DNA from: Pseudoxanthomonas suwonensis
Lineage (GTDB): Bacteria > Pseudomonadota > Gammaproteobacteria > Xanthomonadales > Xanthomonadaceae
Direction: 5' to 3'
NCBI RefSeq assembly: GCF_000972865.1
Contig: NZ_CP011144.1
Location: forward strand, 2,294,001-2,358,000
Length of the DNA: 64,000 bases
Under the pieces are notes generated by a model. That model was not told where the DNA came from and searched no databases. It saw only the letters and a program-made list of their open reading frames with translations. The translations under genes and the position numbers were made by a program. Each line of letters begins with the position of its first letter. Positions within the stretch are counted from its first letter, which is position 1. This document shows, in pieces, positions 57,646-64,000 of this stretch.

Positions 57646-59172
57646 TCAGTGCGGTGCGAGGAAGCGGCCGTGGCGTTCGCCGGCCACCTCGCGCCCGTCG
57701 TAGGCCAGCCGGCCGTTGACCCAGACCGCGTAGATGCCCGCGGCCGGCCGCACCGGGTCGTGGAAGTCGGCCACGTCGCGCACCGTGGCCGGGTCGAACA
57801 GGACCAGGTCGGCGCAGGCGCCCTCGCGGATCAGGCCGCGGTCGCGCAGGCCGAAGCGCGCGGCCGGCAGCCCGGTCATCTTGTGCACGGCGGTGTGCAG
57901 CGGGAACAGCTTTTCGTCGCGTGCGTAGTGGCCGAGCACGCGCGGGAAGGTCCCCCATAGCCGCGGATGCGGGCGCGGGTCGCGCGGCAGGCCGTCGGAA
58001 CCGACCATGGTCAGCGGGTGCGACAGGATCCGGCGCACGTCGGCCTCGTCCATGCAGTGGTAGACCGCGCCGGCCGGCTGCAGCCGGCGCGCGGCGCCGA
58101 GCAGGGTGGTGCGCCAGTCGGCGGCGATCTCGGCCAGCAGGCGGCCGCCCTGGTCCGGATGCGGTTCGGACCAGGTGACCAGGATGTCGTAGGCGTCTGT
58201 GACCTGCTTCAGGTCCAGGGTCGAGGAGCTGGCCGCGTACGGATAGCAGTCGCAGGCCACATCGTGGCCGTGCGCGCCGCGCTCCAGTGCGGCCAGTACC
58301 TCGCGGCTGCGGCCCCAGTTGTCGGCGCCGGCGCACTTGAGATGCGAGACCCGCACCGGCGCGCCGCTGTGGCGGCCCACGGCGAAGGCCTCGTCCAGCG
58401 CCGGCACGATCCGCGCGAACTCGTCGCGCAGGTGGGTGGCGTAGGCGTGGCGGTGGCTATCCAGTTCCTCGGACAGCGCCAGCACTTCGCGCTCCGGCGC
58501 CTGGAACGCCGAGGCGTAGGCCAGGCCGGTGCTCAGGCCCAGCGCGCCGGCGTCCAGGCTCTCGCGCAGCTGCGCGCGCATCGCGGCGATCTCCGCGTCG
58601 CTGGCGGCGCGGTCGACGCGGTCCAGGTGGTTCTGGCGCAGCGCGGTGTGGCCGACCAGCGCGGCCACGTTCACCGCCGGCCGCGCCGCTTCCACCGCGG
58701 CGCGGTAGTCGGCAAAGCGCGGGTAGGCGAATTCTTCGTCAGCGCCGAGCAGGTTCATCGGATCGGGCACGGCATCGCCGGCGGGGCCGTGGCGCGGCAC
58801 CACCGGGCTGGCACTGATCCCGCAGTTGCCGACCACCACCGTGGTCACGCCCTGGCTGAGCTTGGCCGGCATCGCCGGGTGGCGGATCACTTCCAGGTCG
58901 TCGTGGGTGTGCACGTCGATGAAGCCGGGCGCCAGCGCCAGGCCCGCGCCCTCGACGATGCGCGCGGCGGCGCCCGCCAGCGCGCCGGGCGCGGCGACTG
59001 CGACCACGCGGCCGTCGCGCACCGCCACGTCGCCGTGCACGCCCGGCGCGTCGCGGCCGTCGAGGACCAGCACGTCGCGGATGAGCAGGTCGAACGCCGG
59101 CAGGTCGCCGGCAGGTTGGCGGGAAGCGGACCGGGTCGCGCCACGGGGATTGCGGGAAGCGGAGCCGTTCAC
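57646..59172 (-). CDS. D-aminoacylase (N-acyl-D-amino-acid deacylase)
   Basis: A 508-residue amidohydrolase. FIDVHTHDDLEV is the metal motif, VVGNCGISASPV contains the Cys typical of D-aminoacylases, and HLRDE, VSHLKCAG and MVGSDGLPRDPRPHPRLWGT carry further His and Asp ligands of the family. It removes the acyl group from N-acyl-D-amino acids. The start is probably GTG at 59172, one base after the stop of the regulator gene; the N-terminal 25 residues are variable. It belongs with the D-amino-acid permease and dehydratase genes. Confidence 0.92.
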   Translation of the reverse strand: MNGSASRNPRGATRSASRQPAGDLPAFDLLIRDVLVLDGRDAPGVHGDVAVRDGRVVAVAAPGALAGAAARIVEGAGLALAPGFIDVHTHDDLEVIRHPAMPAKLSQGVTTVVVGNCGISASPVVPRHGPAGDAVPDPMNLLGADEEFAYPRFADYRAAVEAARPAVNVAALVGHTALRQNHLDRVDRAASDAEIAAMRAQLRESLDAGALGLSTGLAYASAFQAPEREVLALSEELDSHRHAYATHLRDEFARIVPALDEAFAVGRHSGAPVRVSHLKCAGADNWGRSREVLAALERGAHGHDVACDCYPYAASSSTLDLKQVTDAYDILVTWSEPHPDQGGRLLAEIAADWRTTLLGAARRLQPAGAVYHCMDEADVRRILSHPLTMVGSDGLPRDPRPHPRLWGTFPRVLGHYARDEKLFPLHTAVHKMTGLPAARFGLRDRGLIREGACADLVLFDPATVRDVADFHDPVRPAAGIYAVWVNGRLAYDGREVAGERHGRFLAPH

Positions 59173-59173
59173 G

Positions 59174-60040
59174 TCAGTCTCCCAGCGGCAGGCGCTCGTC
59201 GTCGCCGCCGCGCCAGGTGTCCAGGGCCAGCTTGATCCGGCGCAGCCGCTCGCGGTTGCCGGCCGGGTCGAGCAGGGCCACGGTGGTGGCCAGCACGTCG
59301 ATCGCCAGCAGCGTCGCGTAGCGCGAGGCCGAGGGCTTGAACACGAAGTCGGTCTCTTCCAGCGCTAGTGGCAGCAGCCACTGCGCGCGCGCGGCCAGCG
59401 GCGTGCCGTCGCGGGTGATCGCGGCCAGCCGCGCGCCGTAGCCGGCGGCGATCGCCAGTGCGTCGAGCAGCTCCGGGTTGCGCCCGCTCACCGACAGCGC
59501 CAGCACCACGTCCCCCGGTTCCAGGGTGGCGGCGAGCATGCGCATCGCCACCGCATCGCTGCACGCGGCCGCCGGCAGGCCGAGCCGGGTCAGCCGGTGC
59601 TGCAGCTCCTGCGCGAACACCGCCGAGCTGCCGCCCATGCCGAACACGTGCACGCGCCGCGCGCCGGCCAGCGCCTCTGCCAGCCCGCGCACCACCTGTT
59701 CCGACAGCCCGGCCAGGTTGCGGCGCAGGACGCCCTCGATGTCGCTGCCGATCTGCGCGTGCAGCGCCGGCAGCGGCGGCGCGTCCGCATCGTCCAGGAA
59801 GCGGCGGCCGACCGCGCCGGCCTCGGCCAGCCGCGCGCGCAGCTCGCGCACATGCGCGCAGCCCAGCGCCTTGGCGAAGCGCGACACCGCCGCCACGCTC
59901 ACGCCCGCGCGCTGCGCCAGCTCGCCCACGCCGGACTGCGCCGCGGCCGGGATGTCGGCCAGGATCGTCTCGGCGATGCGCCGCTCCACCGGGCTGAACC
60001 CGTCCAGGCGCTGGCGCAGCTGGTAGACCAGGTCGTGCAT
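59174..60040 (-). CDS. MurR/RpiR family transcriptional regulator
   Basis: A 288-residue regulator. The N-terminal helix-turn-helix domain includes SPVERRIAETILADIPAAAQ and AGVSVAAVSRFAKALGC, typical of RpiR. The C-terminal SIS domain contains HVFGMGGSSAVFAQEL and LALSVSGRNPELLDA, a phosphosugar-binding fold. In this operon the ligand is more likely a D-amino acid metabolite or an unrelated compound; only the fold can be read. It lies between permease and D-aminoacylase genes and probably controls the operon. Confidence 0.9.
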   Translation of the reverse strand: MHDLVYQLRQRLDGFSPVERRIAETILADIPAAAQSGVGELAQRAGVSVAAVSRFAKALGCAHVRELRARLAEAGAVGRRFLDDADAPPLPALHAQIGSDIEGVLRRNLAGLSEQVVRGLAEALAGARRVHVFGMGGSSAVFAQELQHRLTRLGLPAAACSDAVAMRMLAATLEPGDVVLALSVSGRNPELLDALAIAAGYGARLAAITRDGTPLAARAQWLLPLALEETDFVFKPSASRYATLLAIDVLATTVALLDPAGNRERLRRIKLALDTWRGGDDERLPLGD

Positions 60041-60056
60041 GTTCAGTCCTGCCTGT

Positions 60057-61412
60057 TCAGAGCAGCATCGCCAGCGCCGCGGTGAATGCCAGCGCGATGA
60101 TCGAGATCAGCGTCTCCAGCACCGTCCAGGTCTTGAACGTCTGCGCCACCGACATGTTGAAGTACTCCTTGATCAGCCAGAACCCGCCGTCGTTGACGTG
60201 CGACAGGATCAGCGAGCCGGCGCCGGTGGCCAGCACCAGCAGTTCCGGGTGCGGATAGCCGGCGGCCAGCGCGATCGGCGCGACGATTCCGGCGGCGGTG
60301 CTCATCGCCACCGTGGCCGAGCCGGTCGCGATCCGCATCAGCGCGGCCACGGTCCAGCCCATCATCAGCGGCGACAGCTCGAAGCGCTGCGACAGCGCGG
60401 TGATCTCGGCGGCCACGCCGGTCTTGACCAGGATCCCGTTGAGGCCGCCACCGGCGCCGACCAGCAGGGTGATCGCCGCGGTCGGCGCCAGGCACTCGGT
60501 CGAGAACTTGAGGATCTGCTCGCGGTTGAAGCCGCGCATCAGGCCCAGGGTGACGAAGCTCAGCAGGGTGGCCAGCAGCAACGCCACCACCGAGTTGCCG
60601 AGGAAGCGCAGCCACTCGTTGGCCTGGGTGCCCGGCGTGGCCAGCACGTCGGCCCAGCCGCCCAGCAGCATCAGGCCCACCGGCAGCAGCAGGGTGGCCA
60701 CGGTGATGCCGAAGCCGGGCAGCTGCTCGTCCGGCACGCGGCCATGGCCCTCGTCCAGCAACGCCGCTTCCATCGGGTTGTGCGCCGGCAGCTGCACCCG
60801 CGGCGCGACGAATTTCGCGAACACCGGCCCGGCCAGTGCCGCGGTCGGCAGGCCGACAATCAGCGCGTAGAACACGGTCTGGCCGACGTCGGCCTGGTAC
60901 TCCTTCACCGCCAGCATCGCTGCCGGATGCGGCGGCACCAGCCCGTGCACCACCGACAGGCCGGCGACCATCGGCAGGCCGACCAGCAACAGCGGCACGC
61001 CGGTGCGGCGGGCGACGTTGAACACGATCGGCACCAGCAGCACGAAGCCGACCTCGAAGAAGATCGGCAGGCCGATGCCGAACGCCACCAGCATCATCGC
61101 CCAGTGCACGTTCCTCGGGCCGAACCAGCCGATCAGCGTGCGCGCGATGCGCTCGGCGCCGCCGGACTCGGCCATCATCTTGCCCAGCATGGTGCCCAGC
61201 GCCACGATCAGGGCGATGTGGCCCAGGGTGCGGCCCACGCCCTGCTCGTAGGCGGCGACGATCTCGCCGGCCGGCATGCCCGCCGCCAGCGCCAGGCCCA
61301 GCGAGACCAGGGTCAAGGTGATGAACGGGTTGAGCCGGTAGCGCGCGATCAGCACGATCAGCGCGCAGATCGCGATCGCGGCGTAGAGCAGCAGCAGGCT
61401 TCCGGAAGTCAT
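60057..61412 (-). CDS. GntP/DsdX family permease
   Basis: A 451-residue polytopic protein with about twelve hydrophobic segments. FGIGLPIFFEVGFVLLVPIV and LVPPHPAAMLAVKEYQADVG are conserved in the GntP family of proton symporters, which includes gluconate transporters and DsdX, a D-serine importer. Because the neighbours are D-aminoacylase, D-amino-acid dehydratase and RidA, a D-amino-acid (or N-acyl form) substrate is more probable than gluconate. Gaps to its neighbours are 16 and 31 bases. Confidence 0.9.
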   Translation of the reverse strand: MTSGSLLLLYAAIAICALIVLIARYRLNPFITLTLVSLGLALAAGMPAGEIVAAYEQGVGRTLGHIALIVALGTMLGKMMAESGGAERIARTLIGWFGPRNVHWAMMLVAFGIGLPIFFEVGFVLLVPIVFNVARRTGVPLLLVGLPMVAGLSVVHGLVPPHPAAMLAVKEYQADVGQTVFYALIVGLPTAALAGPVFAKFVAPRVQLPAHNPMEAALLDEGHGRVPDEQLPGFGITVATLLLPVGLMLLGGWADVLATPGTQANEWLRFLGNSVVALLLATLLSFVTLGLMRGFNREQILKFSTECLAPTAAITLLVGAGGGLNGILVKTGVAAEITALSQRFELSPLMMGWTVAALMRIATGSATVAMSTAAGIVAPIALAAGYPHPELLVLATGAGSLILSHVNDGGFWLIKEYFNMSVAQTFKTWTVLETLISIIALAFTAALAMLL

Positions 61413-61443
61413 GCGCGGCGTCGGTCCGGTGGAAGAGAGAGGG

Positions 61444-62724
61444 TCAGAAGTACGTGCGCACGACGCCGGTCACCCGCCAGGCGTCGTCCACGCGTAGCAG
61501 GTGCCGCCACTTGTCGAAGGTCAGGCACGGGTGGCAGATGTCGAAGCACAGCAGGTCGCCGACCCGCAGGTCGTCGTCGTCGGCCAGTTCCAGGAACGCG
61601 TGCTGGTCCATGATCGCGGCCAGCCGCCAGTGCGCGGGTGCGGGCTGCGGCGCCGCGTCGCCTTCGCGGTAGCGCAGCACCGGCAGCGGCAGGCCGGCGT
61701 CGAACGCCGCGTCGCGCTTGCCCAGGCCGACGATGGCCCGGCCCGGCTCGGGCCGCGACTGCACGCAGGCCCACAGCTGCAGCGCCGGGCGCAGGCCTTC
61801 GGCCAGCTGCCGCGCCACCGGATTGGAGGCATGGATGCGCGCGTCGGCCTCGCGGTAGGCGCCGGCGTCGTGGGTCAGGTAGCAGCCCGGGCGCAGCAGC
61901 ACGCGCACGCCCGGATCGCGCGCCACCTCGGCGAACTCCTCGGCGACCACGTCGTACCAGGCCGAGCCGGCGCCGGACAGCAGCGCCCGCGGCTCGGCGA
62001 AGGCGCCTTCCACGCGCAGCGCCTGCAAGGTGGCGAGCGTGCGGCGGAGCAGGGCGCGGATCCCGGCTTCGTCCTTGAGCACGCCCTCGTAGGTTTCCAC
62101 CCCGACCAGCGCCAGCGACTGCGGCCACTGGGCGATCGCATCGACCACCTCGCGCACCTGTGCCTCGTCGCGCACCCCGGTGCGGCCGCCGGCCACACCG
62201 ATCTCCAGCAGCAACCGCAGGCGCCGGCCCTGCGCGGCGAAGAACGCGCCCAGCGCCTGCGCATTGGCTGCCGAGTCGACCAGGCAGCAGAACTCGAAGT
62301 CCGGGTCAGCCAGCAGCCCCGAGACAATAGCCATGTTGGCGCGGTCGACCAGCTGGTTGGCCACCAGTACCCGGCGCAGCCCATGCCGGTACGCGTCGCG
62401 CACCTGCGGCGCGGTCGCCAGGGTGATGCCCCAGGCCCCGGCGTCGAGCTGCATCGCGAACAGCTCCGGGCTCATCGTGGTCTTGCCGTGCGGGGCCAGT
62501 TCGACCCCGTAGGCGTCCATGAACCGGCGCATCCAGGCAAGGTTGTGCTGCAGCGCCGAGTCGCGCAGCACCGCCACCGGCAGGCTGACCTCGCCCTCGA
62601 GGATGCGCCAGCCGGCCGCGTCCGCCTCGAGGGGTTCGCTGCCGGCCGCGCCGGCGCCCAGTCCCTTGCCGATGAGCCGGGTGGCGGAAGATTGAAATAA
62701 ATTATCGTTATGGGTCAGAGGCAT
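61444..62724 (-). CDS. D-threonine aldolase/D-serine dehydratase-like (DSD1) PLP enzyme
   Basis: A 426-residue fold-type III PLP enzyme. The PLP Lys lies in [13 protein letters not shown], further cofactor contacts in [15 protein letters not shown] and [13 protein letters not shown], and the zinc-type His/Cys in [16 protein letters not shown], which together mark the DSD1 group (D-serine dehydratase or D-threonine aldolase). The product of a D-amino-acid dehydratase is an enamine that RidA would hydrolyse. The start at ATG 62724 is preferred over 62796, since the family sequence begins after about 30 residues and the longer form has no ribosome site. Confidence 0.88.
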   Translation of the reverse strand: MPLTHNDNLFQSSATRLIGKGLGAGAAGSEPLEADAAGWRILEGEVSLPVAVLRDSALQHNLAWMRRFMDAYGVELAPHGKTTMSPELFAMQLDAGAWGITLATAPQVRDAYRHGLRRVLVANQLVDRANMAIVSGLLADPDFEFCCLVDSAANAQALGAFFAAQGRRLRLLLEIGVAGGRTGVRDEAQVREVVDAIAQWPQSLALVGVETYEGVLKDEAGIRALLRRTLATLQALRVEGAFAEPRALLSGAGSAWYDVVAEEFAEVARDPGVRVLLRPGCYLTHDAGAYREADARIHASNPVARQLAEGLRPALQLWACVQSRPEPGRAIVGLGKRDAAFDAGLPLPVLRYREGDAAPQPAPAHWRLAAIMDQHAFLELADDDDLRVGDLLCFDICHPCLTFDKWRHLLRVDDAWRVTGVVRTYF

Positions 62725-62981
62725 GCAGGAGTTCCCGGCACGATCAGCCAAATGCCTATGTACCACAGCCGCAAAGCGGGTGGAAAAGATTTTCATGGAA
62801 GCCGGCGGGCGAGGTTCGCCGCCAATGTGCCCCAGGTGGGCGCCGCGCCGGCCTGCGACCGGTGTCAGGCCCCTGGTCCACCGCTTTGTGCCCGTTCCGT
62901 CAGCCGGTGCGGGGCCTGGGGCCGGGACCCGGCTGCGGCCAGCCGCGTAGAATCCCGTGCCTGCCCATCGCCGTGACGGAC
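62725..62981. other. divergent intergenic region of the D-amino-acid operon and maeB
   Basis: These 257 bases hold the promoters of both genes. Together with the first 37 bases of the DSD1 gene (about 62688-62724, containing TGAAATAAATTATCGTTAT), this is the least GC-rich part of the window, suggesting promoter or operator DNA. No exact inverted repeat that could be called a binding site was found. No other gene is evident. Confidence 0.4.

Positions 62982-64000
<1,019 letters not shown>

Noticed and set aside
60057..61412. Gluconate as transport substrate for the GntP-family protein
   Set aside because: No gluconate kinase or Entner-Doudoroff gene is next to it, whereas all four neighbours point to D-amino acids. 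Gluconate remains possible but is less likely.
62688..62712. AT-rich patch (TGAAATAAATTATC) as operator for the RpiR regulator
   Set aside because: The halves are not a real inverted repeat, and the patch lies just inside the most likely DSD1 reading frame. It was noted as low-GC DNA only.

Overview
The window is high-GC gammaproteobacterial DNA, most likely a chromosome segment of Xanthomonadaceae/Lysobacteraceae (Lysobacter, Luteimonas, Pseudoxanthomonas or a relative). The grounds are the very GC-rich codon use, the block engB / cytochrome c4 / two dsbA genes / exo-endonuclease-phosphatase gene, the plant-type gshA, a Grx4 fused to a rhodanese domain, and dense arrays of short GTAGGAGC...GCTCCTAC repeats. 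No rRNA, tRNA, phage or insertion sequence was seen. All assignments come from reading motifs; no database was searched.

Layout. 1-9 kb: DUF3667 membrane protein (cut by the left edge), MATE exporter, SppA, small lipoprotein, SDR, DJ-1/PfpI protein, two-component pair. 9-16.5 kb: envelope redox block (EEP protein, two DsbA, cytochrome c4), EngB, VIT-family transporter, GshA. 16.5-33.3 kb: the most interesting region. It holds a 1560-residue trimeric autotransporter adhesin, a divergent ECF-like sigma factor with a transmembrane Ser/Thr kinase, and a same-strand run of five secreted proteins (two beta-propellers, two lipoproteins, one Met-rich protein). 33.3-37.6 kb: HD-GYP phosphodiesterase and the formaldehyde operon frmR-frmA-grpB-fghA. 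37.7-57 kb: mostly housekeeping and conserved genes (Dph6-like, DegV, paired amidohydrolases, DUF924, Grx4 fusion, deacetylase, AlaA, RsgA), a broken DUF1704 gene and a TonB-dependent receptor. 57.2-62.7 kb: a five-gene D-amino-acid catabolic operon. 63-64 kb: the start of maeB, cut by the right edge.

The main discovery candidate is a regulon. Four minus-strand transcription units, the adhesin and three units of the secreted-protein run, each carry TGTCCTGT, a spacer of exactly 15 nt, then CGCATAC or CGCATAT, 27 to 93 bases upstream of the start codon. This looks like an ECF-type promoter. The only sigma factor gene in the window lies between the adhesin and the cluster. Its region 2 lacks the usual acidic residues and has Gln-Thr-Thr-Ala there, and a membrane Ser/Thr kinase gene begins 2 bases downstream. 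The inferred circuit is: periplasmic signal, kinase, phosphorylated sigma factor, then a calcium-loop and collagen-like adhesin plus a secreted-protein set of unknown function.

A second theme is the repeat family: at least 30 copies of a roughly 97-bp unit with REP-like inverted ends, arrayed in tandem with a period of about 120-124 bp in intergenic spaces. The units have shaped neighbouring genes: one supplies the stop codon of engB, and a fragment of one appears to sit inside the broken DUF1704 gene.
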